Shown in pieces: positions 25,509 through 36,278 of a stretch of 64,000 nucleotides of DNA. The translations under genes were made by a program, and so were the position numbers. Position 1 is the first letter of the stretch. Each line of letters begins with the position of its first letter. Source of the DNA: CAYZWU01 sp964482235 (GTDB lineage Bacteria > Planctomycetota > B15-G4 > CAYZWU01); NCBI GenBank assembly GCA_964482235.1, contig CAYZWU010000006.1, positions 62,001-126,000 on the forward strand. The letters are read 5' to 3'. The notes beneath the pieces are model-generated. The model was not told the origin of the DNA. It saw only the letters and a program-made list of their open reading frames with translations, and searched no databases.

Positions 25509-26476
25509 AGTTCTCATCGTCGGATATCTTGCCGGCAGCTGAATCGACTGGGTTCAGAGCTGATATGATCGAGAAGACATTTCACTTGTTGAACCTGCTG
25601 AGTACCCTGAATTCACACCCCTATCTCAAGGGCAAATGGGCGTTGAAGGGTGGTACGGCTTTGAACATGTTCCTGTTCGACCTTCCCCGGTTGTCCGTGG
25701 ATATTGATCTCAACTACATCGGGGCGCAAAGTCGTGAAGGCATGCTGGAGGATCGGCCCAAGGTCGATCAGGCCGCTCGAGCCGTGTTTTCCCGTGAAGG
25801 ATTTGCAGTCAAACGGGCGCCGGACGAGCATGCTGGTGGAAAGTGGCGGTTGAGCTACCAAAGTTTCACCGGACAATCAGGTAATCTTGAAGTGGATATG
25901 AACTTCATGTTCAGGCTGCCACTCTGGGATATCCGGTTTGCCGATTCTCATCCGTTCGTTCATGTCAGCGCCAGAAACATTCCTGTTCTCGATCTGCACG
26001 AGCTGGCTGCCGGTAAGCTCGCAGCTTTGTTTGCCCGCGGCCAGGCAAGGGACCTTTTCGACTGTCACAAGATCCTCCATTTGAACGATCTTGATCGAGG
26101 CAGTCTCCGTCTGGCGTTTGTTGTTTACGGTGGGATGAATCGGAAAGACTGGAGAACCATTTCGGTCAAGGATCTGAAGTTTGATGCCAAGGAATTGACG
26201 AGACAGCTTGTTCCCACCCTTCATGTCCGGACGAGACAGGAGCAGGAGAACCTGGCTGACTATGGAGCACGACTCTTGGCAGAGTGCAAGAAAGCCCTTA
26301 CCGCAGTGCTGCCTTTCACGAACAGAGAAAAGGAGTTTCTTGACCTGCTCCTCGAAAATGGTCACGTGGACTCGACGATCTTGACAGGCGATCCGATTCT
26401 GCAGGAGCGAATCCAGGGTCAGCCGCTGCTTCAGTGGAAAGCCAGAAACGTCCGGCACCATCGTGAACTGCGGTGA
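25505..26476 (+). CDS. abiEii: AbiEii-family nucleotidyltransferase toxin
   Basis: 323 residues from a GTG start overlapping the antitoxin stop by four bases. The nucleotidyltransferase signature is clear: KGGTALNMF followed by the two acidic residues Asp66 and Asp68 in RLSVDIDLNYIG. HELAAGKLAALFARGQARDLFD (about 160-180) is the second conserved block, supplying a further catalytic lysine and aspartates. Characterised AbiEii toxins block growth by nucleotide transfer (tRNA acceptor pyrimidine addition in MenT-type relatives), and AbiE was first found as a phage abortive-infection system. Here it probably protects against phages or stabilises the acquired segment. Confidence 0.88.
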   Translation: MKFSSSDILPAAESTGFRADMIEKTFHLLNLLSTLNSHPYLKGKWALKGGTALNMFLFDLPRLSVDIDLNYIGAQSREGMLEDRPKVDQAARAVFSREGFAVKRAPDEHAGGKWRLSYQSFTGQSGNLEVDMNFMFRLPLWDIRFADSHPFVHVSARNIPVLDLHELAAGKLAALFARGQARDLFDCHKILHLNDLDRGSLRLAFVVYGGMNRKDWRTISVKDLKFDAKELTRQLVPTLHVRTRQEQENLADYGARLLAECKKALTAVLPFTNREKEFLDLLLENGHVDSTILTGDPILQERIQGQPLLQWKARNVRHHRELR

Positions 26477-26540
26477 TTCGGCGCTTGATGCATTCTTCCA
26501 AAATTCAGAACGCGGCTGTGGCGCATATTCCGGCAGCAGG

Positions 26541-26569
26541 CGATCCTATTCTCCAGGGTGATAGGATCG
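26541..26569 (-). terminator. hairpin overlapping the end of the acylase gene
   Basis: CGATCCTAT (26541-26549) pairs perfectly with ATAGGATCG (26561-26569), so the acylase stop codon (26546-26548) is inside the stem. There is no T-run. It lies between convergent genes and may work as a bidirectional, U-less terminator. Confidence 0.4.
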
Positions 26570-28771
26570 TTCCAGGTTGGCCTTGATCTCATCGAGATAG
26601 AACCACGCCGGCTTGAGCTTTCCCACGGCGAATAGGGGAGCCTGGTCGAAGTAGTGGGGGGATCGCGGGTTCGTGCTCGCTCCGTAGGGGACGATCGACG
26701 CGGCCCTGATCTTTTCCTCGAACGCGATGACGCTGACGAAGGCGCTGCCGTAGACGCCGTATCGGCGCTTGTTCCCCTCGCTCGGCTGCGTGATGAAGCA
26801 GAACATCGTCCCCACCGCGCCGCCCACACCGACGGAGGGCAGGCTCTCCCGCTCGTCGTTGAAAGGCTTGTCGCTGTCAGGTTCGGCCCGCTGCAGACGG
26901 TTGATCTCGCCCCACGGCACCTTCCAGGTCCCGAAGTCGGCTTCGAGCTGACTCACGACGTCGCCGAGGGTCCGAAGCTTGGCATCCGTTGATGCGGACA
27001 TACCCTTTCCGTCCTTGTAGAGATTCTCCAGCCAGAGCATGAAGAGCGTCGTGGCAACGGAATCGACGCGGCTCGTGCAATCCCACGCACCGAGCTCGGC
27101 CACCGCCTCCTCCAGGCCCGGGCATTCTGCGAAGACCTCGGTCGAGAGCTCGTCCGATCGCCACTCCTTCACCAGGGCGGGAACCGTCGTCTCGGCCGCC
27201 CCGATGCGGGGGCTGAGGCAGAGCGCGCACCAGTCGTCGAAGGAGAGAGGCTCGGTGGTCGAGAGCATCTGCCGCGAGAGCCGGGCGCGGGGCGTGTCCC
27301 TCTCCCGCACCACCATGTAAGGGGGGAAGTCGGCGGCTTGGGGATTCTCCCGGACCGTTGTGAGGAACGGGGTGGAGTTGCAGTTCTGGACGAAACCGCA
27401 GTCGGGGTTCAGGACCTGGGGACGCTCATCCAGGGTGTGGACGTCGCTCCAGTCCGCCGCCGGATCGCTGCCGTCCACGGCCCGCGTCCAGTCGAAGGAG
27501 GGATCGCGCCTGGGAAAGAGGCCGTTGTAGACGTAGTAGATGTTGCCTTCCCTGTCGGCGTACGCCACGTTCTGGTTGATCACCGCATTGCGGTCGAGGG
27601 CTTTCCGGAATTCCTCCAGGCTGCGCGCCCGCCCCATGGCGTAGAACTGCTGCAGGATGCCGCCCCTCTTCATCCCGCCGACCTTGACGGCCATCCGCTT
27701 TCCATCCTTCGCGGCGAGGATGGGGCCGTGGTGCGTCTTGCGCAGCAGAACGGTGCGTTCCGTGATCCCTCCCTCCTCCTTCACCCGGATCGTCTCGCTC
27801 CACTCCTCGGCCTGGCGATAATCCTTGCCGTACCGGTAGGCCAGGGGATCGTCGGGAGAATCGAAGACCTCCTCGTAGACATCGATGTAATCGATGTTGT
27901 TGTGGGTGAACGACCATCCGAGGAAATCGTTGTGCCCCAGCATCGGCAGGATTCCGTGGCCGTATGCCACGAAGCCCGACACGTTGTAGCCCTCGTCGCT
28001 GTGGAGATGGGCCTCGTACGGCCCTTCGAGGGGGATCATCATGTTGATCAGAAGCGTGGCCGCTCCCGCGGCGTTCAGTGCCGGGGCGACGGCCCACTGG
28101 TTGCAGCCCTCTGCCTTGCCCTTCTCGCCCGCTCCGCTCTCTGGTTCCTCGATGGTTTCCGGATCTTGGGGCAGCGCCAGCGACTTGATCTCCTCGAAGG
28201 CCGCCCCCCTGTTCACGAGCATGTAGAGGTTCCACATCACGCGGTCGCCGGCCAGGGGGAACCACGGCTCGTACCGTGTGATCAGCATCGGTTCCTTGTC
28301 GCGGTTCTTTTCCAGGTAGTAGTTCATGCCGTCCGCCCAGGCATCGCAGAGCGCGCGGATCCGGGGAGGGGAGCTTTCGTACTCGGCTCTCGAGAGCTTC
28401 GATATCTCGAGCGCCCTCAGCATGGCATCCCAGGGAAGCCCAGCCTCCCCCGCGACCTCGGCCATGCGTCCCAGGACGCGAATGTAGAATCCCTCGACCC
28501 TTTTGAGCTCGTCTTCGGCGCGGGCATAGGCCATGCCGAACACCACCGAGGCGTCGGTGGGGCCATAGACGTGCGGCACCCCGTAGGTGTCCCTGTAGAT
28601 CGTGACGGTGCGGGCGCATCTTTCCAGACGATCGGATTCGGATTCATGCGAAGCGAGGGCCGCCGATCCCTCCCGTCCCGGAGTACCGGAGCAGGCAGAT
28701 TCGACAAGCAGCATGGTGCAGAGGATCAGGAAGACCGGAACGATCCTGGGGGGGCTCTGGAAACTGGACAT
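26546..28771 (-). CDS. penicillin acylase family (S45, Ntn-hydrolase) lipoprotein with Cys at the nucleophile position
   Basis: 741 residues. The N-terminus has a lipoprotein signal (LILCTMLLVESACSG). The alpha-chain region (about 50-200) opens with VTIYRDTYGVPHVYG, the family's hallmark. A Glu/Gly/Lys-rich linker (205-221) is followed by Gly222-Cys223-Asn-Gln-Trp-Ala-Val. In this family that position is normally the Ser that becomes the N-terminal nucleophile of the beta chain after autocleavage; here the codon at 28103-28105 encodes Cys. Later blocks (GILPMLGHNDFLGWSFTHNN, then NQNVAYADREGNIYYVYNG) match family oxyanion and active-site regions. It likely hydrolyses an amide, such as an acyl-homoserine lactone, lipopeptide or acylated amino acid, at the cell envelope. 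It is divergent from the GH2 gene. Confidence 0.88.
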   Translation of the reverse strand: MSSFQSPPRIVPVFLILCTMLLVESACSGTPGREGSAALASHESESDRLERCARTVTIYRDTYGVPHVYGPTDASVVFGMAYARAEDELKRVEGFYIRVLGRMAEVAGEAGLPWDAMLRALEISKLSRAEYESSPPRIRALCDAWADGMNYYLEKNRDKEPMLITRYEPWFPLAGDRVMWNLYMLVNRGAAFEEIKSLALPQDPETIEEPESGAGEKGKAEGCNQWAVAPALNAAGAATLLINMMIPLEGPYEAHLHSDEGYNVSGFVAYGHGILPMLGHNDFLGWSFTHNNIDYIDVYEEVFDSPDDPLAYRYGKDYRQAEEWSETIRVKEEGGITERTVLLRKTHHGPILAAKDGKRMAVKVGGMKRGGILQQFYAMGRARSLEEFRKALDRNAVINQNVAYADREGNIYYVYNGLFPRRDPSFDWTRAVDGSDPAADWSDVHTLDERPQVLNPDCGFVQNCNSTPFLTTVRENPQAADFPPYMVVRERDTPRARLSRQMLSTTEPLSFDDWCALCLSPRIGAAETTVPALVKEWRSDELSTEVFAECPGLEEAVAELGAWDCTSRVDSVATTLFMLWLENLYKDGKGMSASTDAKLRTLGDVVSQLEADFGTWKVPWGEINRLQRAEPDSDKPFNDERESLPSVGVGGAVGTMFCFITQPSEGNKRRYGVYGSAFVSVIAFEEKIRAASIVPYGASTNPRSPHYFDQAPLFAVGKLKPAWFYLDEIKANLERSYHPGE

Positions 28772-29021
28772 CTCTCCTCCATGGTTTCTTGCGAGCAGGG
28801 TGCCAGTTGCTTTGCCTCGTTAATAGAACTCTTATCGATTCGGCATGATGCCGTCCACCAGAATCCGGTTTTCGGCTCATGACCGGACGCCGGCCCTTTC
28901 TTGATTCCGGCCTCCTTTGAAACTACAGTGGCGGGACGCCCTCGCGGCGCCCGGTTCCCTGCGCGGCTCCGCGACGGCTTATCGAAACCGCTGACAAAGT
29001 CAAGAAGAGGAGAAACGACCG

Positions 29022-31325
29022 ATGATCAAAGGGGTGCTCCTGATCTCAGCCTGCTGCTTCATGCTCGTTCATGCTCTCCGTCTCTCCGCCTCGGAGGAGT
29101 GGAAGCCCGCCGAGGGGCCGCTCCTCACGCAGTGGGGCCGGGACGTGACGCCCGAATACCCGCATCCGGAGCATCCGAGACCGCAGATGCAGCGGCCGTG
29201 GTGGTGGAGCCTGAACGGTCTGTGGGAATATGCCATCAGACCGTTGGAGAGCGGGTTGCCCAGCAGCTACGACGGCAAGATCCTCGTCCCCTTCCCGGTG
29301 GAGTCGGCCCTGTCGGGAGTGATGAAGCGGGTGGGGCCGGACAACAGGCTCTGGTACAGGATGTCTTTCCCCATGCGCGAGAGCAAGCTCCCCAGGACAC
29401 GAATGCTGCTCCACTTCGGCGCCGTGGATTGGGAGACCGAGGTGTGGGTCAACGGGCAGAAGGTGGGGGAGCATCGCGGCGGGTACGATCCCTTCACCTT
29501 CGACATCACCATGGCCCTGAACCAGCCCGGCGAGAACGAGATCGTCGTGGCCGTGTGGGATCCCACCGACGCGGGATTCCAGCCGCGCGGCAAGCAGGTC
29601 CGCAAGCCGCGGGGGATCTGGTACACACCCACCACGGGGATCTGGCAGACCGTGTGGTTGGAGGCGGTCCCCTTTGCCGCATCGATCGACCGCCTGAAAC
29701 TGGTACCGGACATCGACGCCGGACTCCTCACCGTGACGGTCCATCTGCGGGGAGTCGCGAAGGGTGTTTTCGTCCGGGTCGAGGCCTTCGAGGCGGAGCG
29801 GAGCAAAGGCGCGGCAGAGGGGAAGCCGGGGGAAGCCATCGCGCTTCCCATCGACGAGGCCCGGCTCTGGTCGCCTGATTCGCCCTTCCTTTACGGCCTC
29901 AAGGTGACCCTTCTTCACAACGACCTTGAGCGAGGAGCCGTTCCGGGTGACGAGGTGACGAGCTACTTCGGCATGCGGAAGATCTCGCTGGCCAAGGACG
30001 AGAGCGGCGTCCTCCGCCTCTTCCTCAACAACGAGCCGCTCTTCCAGTACGGTACCCTCGACCAGGGATTCTGGCCCGACGGCCTCTATACCGCGCCGAG
30101 CGACGAGGCGCTCCGGTACGACATCGAGGTGACGAAGAGGCTCGGATTCAACATGGCGCGCAAGCACGTGAAGATCGAGCCGGACCGCTGGTACTACTGG
30201 TGCGACAAACTCGGTCTCCTCGTCTGGCAGGACATGCCGAGCGGGGACAAGTACATCGGCGGCAAGGATCCGGACGTCGACCGCGTGGCCCAGTCGGCGC
30301 GGCAGTTCGAGCTGGAGCTGAAACGCTCCATCGACGCCTTCGGCAACCATCCGTCGATCGTGATGTGGGTGCCCTTCAACGAGGGGTGGGGCCAGTACGA
30401 CACGATGGGCATCGTGACCCGGATCAAGGAGTACGATCCCACGCGCCTGGTGAACAACGCTTCAGGCTGGACCGACCGGGGCGTGGGCGACGTGCACGAC
30501 ATCCACAGCTATCCCGGTCCCGCGGCCCCGAAGAACGAGCCGCTGCGCGCCGCGGTGCTCGGCGAGTTCGGCGGGCTGGGGCTTCCCGTCAAGGCGCACA
30601 CCTGGCAGGCGGAGAAGAACTGGGGCTACCGCAGCTTCGAGAGCCAAGAGGCGCTGACCGACGCCTACGTGAAGCTCCTTCGAAACCTGAAGCCGCTGAT
30701 CGGCTCGGGCCTCGCCGCGGCCGTCTACACCCAGACGAGCGACGTGGAGATCGAGGTGAACGGCCTCATGACATATGACCGCGCCAAAATCAAGATGGAT
30801 GAGGGCAAGGCCCTCGAGGCGGCCAGACAGCTGTTCCTGCCTCCGCCCAGGATCAAGGTGCTCATGGCGTCGGCCACCATTCCCGATTCCATGCCCGAGA
30901 GCGAGTGGCGCTACACTTTCATGAATCCGGGAGAGGGGTGGTTTGCTCCGAAGTACGACGACTCGGCGTGGAAGGTCGGCATCGCCGGCTTCGGGAAGCG
31001 CGACACCCCCGCCGCCCTGGTGCAGACCGAGTGGCACACCTCCGACATCTGGCTCCGCCGCATCGTCGACCTGACCGGCCTCGACTTCGAGAAGCCCTGC
31101 CTGGTGATCCATCACGACGAGGATGCCGAGATCTTCATCAACGGCTTTCTCGTGGCCAGACTCGAGGGATACACGACGAGCTACATCCTCCACCCCCTCG
31201 ACGAGAAGGGCGTCGCGGCGCTGAAGCGGGGGAACAACGTGGTGGCCGTCCACTGCCATCAGACGACGGGGGGGCAGTACATCGACGTGGGGCTGGTGAA
31301 CATGATCGACGGGCCGGTGAAGTGA
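29022..31325 (+). CDS. secreted glycoside hydrolase family 2 protein
   Basis: 767 residues. A signal peptide (about 1-23) precedes the N-terminal sugar-binding jelly roll (about 60-225), an immunoglobulin-like domain (225-320) and a TIM barrel (325-610). The acid/base is Glu454 in VPFNEGWGQYDT and the nucleophile is Glu515 in VLGEFGGLG, the arrangement of GH2 beta-galactosidases, mannosidases and glucuronidases. A C-terminal jelly-roll-like domain (about 620-767) contains HHDEDAEIFINGFLVA. GAGGAGAAACG precedes the start. It probably releases a beta-linked sugar from polysaccharide in the periplasm or outside. The gene lacks the metal-binding features of LacZ, and its specificity is unknown. 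The stop is 12 bases from the convergent YyaL-like gene. Confidence 0.9.
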   Translation: MIKGVLLISACCFMLVHALRLSASEEWKPAEGPLLTQWGRDVTPEYPHPEHPRPQMQRPWWWSLNGLWEYAIRPLESGLPSSYDGKILVPFPVESALSGVMKRVGPDNRLWYRMSFPMRESKLPRTRMLLHFGAVDWETEVWVNGQKVGEHRGGYDPFTFDITMALNQPGENEIVVAVWDPTDAGFQPRGKQVRKPRGIWYTPTTGIWQTVWLEAVPFAASIDRLKLVPDIDAGLLTVTVHLRGVAKGVFVRVEAFEAERSKGAAEGKPGEAIALPIDEARLWSPDSPFLYGLKVTLLHNDLERGAVPGDEVTSYFGMRKISLAKDESGVLRLFLNNEPLFQYGTLDQGFWPDGLYTAPSDEALRYDIEVTKRLGFNMARKHVKIEPDRWYYWCDKLGLLVWQDMPSGDKYIGGKDPDVDRVAQSARQFELELKRSIDAFGNHPSIVMWVPFNEGWGQYDTMGIVTRIKEYDPTRLVNNASGWTDRGVGDVHDIHSYPGPAAPKNEPLRAAVLGEFGGLGLPVKAHTWQAEKNWGYRSFESQEALTDAYVKLLRNLKPLIGSGLAAAVYTQTSDVEIEVNGLMTYDRAKIKMDEGKALEAARQLFLPPPRIKVLMASATIPDSMPESEWRYTFMNPGEGWFAPKYDDSAWKVGIAGFGKRDTPAALVQTEWHTSDIWLRRIVDLTGLDFEKPCLVIHHDEDAEIFINGFLVARLEGYTTSYILHPLDEKGVAALKRGNNVVAVHCHQTTGGQYIDVGLVNMIDGPVK

Positions 31326-31337
31326 CCGGCTTCCCCT

Positions 31338-33539
<2,202 letters not shown>

Positions 33540-33628
33540 CGGAACATGTTTCCCACGGGAAGGCCTCTTTAATATCGTCCGGCGACTCTTGCAGATTTTT
33601 GAATAGCACAGGATGTAGACCCTGGCCG

Positions 33629-33669
33629 AAAAAGGAGCCGCTGCGCCGGGACCGGTCGGCAGCGGCTCC
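33629..33669 (-). terminator. strong Rho-independent terminator of the beta-helix protein gene
   Basis: GGAGCCGCTGC (33634-33644) pairs perfectly over 11 bp with GCAGCGGCTCC (33659-33669), followed on the minus strand by five T residues (33633-33629). It lies 44 bases past the stop at 33713. Confidence 0.88.
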
Positions 33670-33712
33670 ATCCAGGGACGTAGGCAGGCTCGTTTCTCCC
33701 GAAACGGGCGGC

Positions 33713-34939
33713 TCAAGGCAGCGGATCGAAGTTCCAGTGGTTGTAGATCGACTTTTTGGTCGACGTGCCGTCCACCACGATGGCGTTGGTCAACAGATCG
33801 GATCCGAAGTCGCAGAAGGCGATATTCCCCCTCGAATTGTTGGCCAGGCTGAGGGCGACGGCGCCCGCGCCGTTCGTGCCGATGCGGGTGTACTGGACCC
33901 CGACATCGCTTCCGGAGACCTCGATGGTGTTTCCCGTCTCGGAATGGAACTCTCCCCGCTCCAGGACGGCGTCGGAGACGAGATTCATGATCAGAGCCTG
34001 GGTATTGCCGTCGACATAGGACTCCCCGAGCCAGAGGAAGCGGGGGCCGTCGACTCTCATCGCCACCTCTCCCCAGACACCCGAGTCGAGAAAGCGGAAA
34101 TCGGTCTCGGTCTGGGAGGATGACATGATGTCCACGCCGGTTGTCTCGCCGGACACGTAGGAGTCCAGAAACATGACGTTCACGTACTGGTTCACATCGA
34201 AGAGAACTCCGGTGCCGGTGGATTCGATCCCCACGAAGTCGAGGCTGAGCGACATCGGCTGTCCGCTCCCGAAGCCGCTGCCCACGGCCAGGATCGCCGG
34301 GATCTGCGACGAGGTTTCGATATTGCAGTTCCGGATCCAGAGACTGGCCCAGGCATCGGTCGCCGTGTAATCGATCGCGGCCACCTGCCGTCCTGCGATC
34401 CAGAGACCCTCGAACCATGCGTACGACTTGTCCCCGCCACCGGAAGGTGTGTAGCTGAAGGTCGGAGCGGGGACGCCGGATGCTCCGATGATCGCAACGG
34501 AGAAGGAACCGCCCAGTCCGATGACCTTCACCCCCGTCGTGGGGAGCGTGAAGTTGCCGACCACCGTTGTGTTCGGGTTGATCACCACCGTGGTGTCCCT
34601 GGCACCGCTCTTCTCGTTACCGCCGGCCGCACAGTGGTCGAGGGCCGCCTGAAGAGAGCTGAATCGGAGGCCGCAGGGCCGGACCTCGATCGGCTCCTCC
34701 ATCGTCGGGTTGAAGACGAAATCGATGCCTGGCGGAAGCGGAAGGGCGCTCTCGACTCTTGCCATGTGCTGCATCCGCATCATGAGGGCAGCCTCTGCCC
34801 GCGGCTTGAGCACACCATATCGAGCCTTCTCCCCGGTTCTCTGCCGCGATTGGGTGAAACAATCGCCTGAGAGCAGGACAAGGAGCAGCAGCATCAAGGT
34901 GAAGCTCCGCACCGTCTTCGACATACTCGTTCCGTTCAT
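33713..34939 (-). CDS. secreted parallel beta-helix-like protein
   Basis: 408 residues from ATG 34939, with AGGAGG five bases upstream. The signal peptide is SFTLMLLLLVLLSGDCF. The body from about 110 on consists of short, regularly spaced hydrophobic strands separated by turns with Gly, Asn and Asp (for example TVVINPNTTVVGNFTLP, then WIRNCNIETSS, then FLDSYVSGETTGVDI). This is the pattern of right-handed parallel beta-helix proteins such as pectate-lyase-like folds. No catalytic residues are evident. It may be a surface or secreted glycan-active or adhesive protein. It is monocistronic, with its own terminator. Confidence 0.62.
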   Translation of the reverse strand: MNGTSMSKTVRSFTLMLLLLVLLSGDCFTQSRQRTGEKARYGVLKPRAEAALMMRMQHMARVESALPLPPGIDFVFNPTMEEPIEVRPCGLRFSSLQAALDHCAAGGNEKSGARDTTVVINPNTTVVGNFTLPTTGVKVIGLGGSFSVAIIGASGVPAPTFSYTPSGGGDKSYAWFEGLWIAGRQVAAIDYTATDAWASLWIRNCNIETSSQIPAILAVGSGFGSGQPMSLSLDFVGIESTGTGVLFDVNQYVNVMFLDSYVSGETTGVDIMSSSQTETDFRFLDSGVWGEVAMRVDGPRFLWLGESYVDGNTQALIMNLVSDAVLERGEFHSETGNTIEVSGSDVGVQYTRIGTNGAGAVALSLANNSRGNIAFCDFGSDLLTNAIVVDGTSTKKSIYNHWNFDPLP

Positions 34940-35315
34940 GACTCCTCCTTCTTCGATCGAACTGTTGAGGGCGGCTTCATTGATCAGGCCTCGATCCCGG
35001 TGCGTTGCCGCAGGAGACAGAGCAGCAGCCTTTTCCTGGAAGCGGCTTTGATCGGGAGCGCCCGCGCCTGCGTTGAAACTTTACTCTGGTGGGTACCGGG
35101 TCCGAAATCGGCCTGATTGTATTAAAACCGATAGAAGGAATGAATTTTATTATATCGACTCGGAACGGACTCCGATCCGGCCTGTCCCGCGCTCCTTGTT
35201 GACCGCGGCGGGCTGCGGCGTTAGAGTGAGTGACGCGGAAATCCTGAAATGGAACAGGATCTGCGGATTGACCAGGCCGTTCACTCGGCCGCTTTCAAAG
35301 AAACGCCACGTAATC
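34940..35315. other. 376-base divergent intergenic region
   Basis: It lies between the minus-strand beta-helix gene and the plus-strand gene at 35316. It holds an AT-rich patch at about 35115-35160 that could carry the plus-strand promoter. The long frame open from 35073 does not look like protein before 35316. No hairpin or repeat stands out. Confidence 0.4.
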
Positions 35316-36206
35316 ATGCTTCAGCTCAGCAACAATACCGTCGTTGTGGGTCACCATCCTTCCCAGCTGGGACCGGTCAAGACGGCTCCGCGGGATCGGC
35401 TCCTCGAGGAAGAGAAGCCCGATATCCTCGTGGTCGACAAGCCGCAGGACCTGCGGCGCTATGTCGATCAGATCGCGGCCGGTGAGAAGACCGGCCAGGT
35501 CACCCGCCGGCTGTTCGAAGAAACATTCATGGATCCCATCCTCTTCCGCAGGGATTGCATTCCTCTCATGCAGACCTGCCGGTCGCTGGGTATCGAGGAG
35601 ATCCACTTCGTCGAGATTCCGTCCTACATCGGCAACGTCGTTCCCTTCTACCTGGACAACAAGTACGGCGATCAGACGACGCGCGAGCGGATCATGTCTC
35701 TGCGGCTGAGAGAGGTTCAGCACAAGAGCCCGCCAGCGGCGAAGATCATGATGCTCGTCGAGGACACGCTGCAGCTCAACATCTATCAGCAGATGAAGCG
35801 TCTCGAGGAGTTCAGCACCGACATGATCCAGGAGGAGAAGGCCGCGCTTGCCGACCGGCTCTGCGAGCTGCTCACGAGCGAGATGACGGGCGACCCGATC
35901 TGCATGGGATCGACGGTCTACAGCCTTGTCAAGAAGCGGACACGCGACAACTACGACCAGATGGAAGAGGAGTACCGTTTCGCCCTGCGGAACATATTCG
36001 AGACCGACTCTCCTCCCGAATCGGCGTTCCACGAGGCCCGCCAGCTGAGCGACATCCTCTGCGAGCTCCGCTTCAGCATGTTCAAGTTCCTGGCCGACCC
36101 GGAAGGCGGCCCCTTCGTTCAGCGTCTCAAGAAGGCCGGGAAGCATCTGGACGGCAACATCCGGAGCGGCGTGCTGAGAGAGGACTTCCTCCTGGCGATG
36201 AAGTGA
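35316..36206 (+). CDS. unrecognised helical cytoplasmic protein
   Basis: 296 residues from ATG 35316. The frame is open from 35073, but the extra 81 codons have unlikely composition. There is no good ribosome binding site at either start. The protein has no signal peptide or membrane segment. The N-terminal third has alternating strand/helix character (KPDILVVDKPQDLRRYVDQI, later EEIHFVEIPSYIG), and the rest is mostly charged helices with Met and Glu. Two Cys (RDCIPLMQTC) and scattered Arg and Asp are visible but no known motif. It lies 73 bases upstream of the TPR kinase gene on the same strand, so a functional link is possible but not shown. Confidence 0.6.
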   Translation: MLQLSNNTVVVGHHPSQLGPVKTAPRDRLLEEEKPDILVVDKPQDLRRYVDQIAAGEKTGQVTRRLFEETFMDPILFRRDCIPLMQTCRSLGIEEIHFVEIPSYIGNVVPFYLDNKYGDQTTRERIMSLRLREVQHKSPPAAKIMMLVEDTLQLNIYQQMKRLEEFSTDMIQEEKAALADRLCELLTSEMTGDPICMGSTVYSLVKKRTRDNYDQMEEEYRFALRNIFETDSPPESAFHEARQLSDILCELRFSMFKFLADPEGGPFVQRLKKAGKHLDGNIRSGVLREDFLLAMK

Positions 36207-36278
36207 TTCTAGCGGCCAAGGGGCCCACTGCCTGAGAAGGGGATCCATGTAAGGCCGCCTTTCCGATGGAGGTGAGAC

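Noticed and set aside
33540..34418. Upstream extension of the YyaL-like frame
   Set aside because: The frame is open but reads through a terminator and antisense to another gene; the protein starts properly at 33539.
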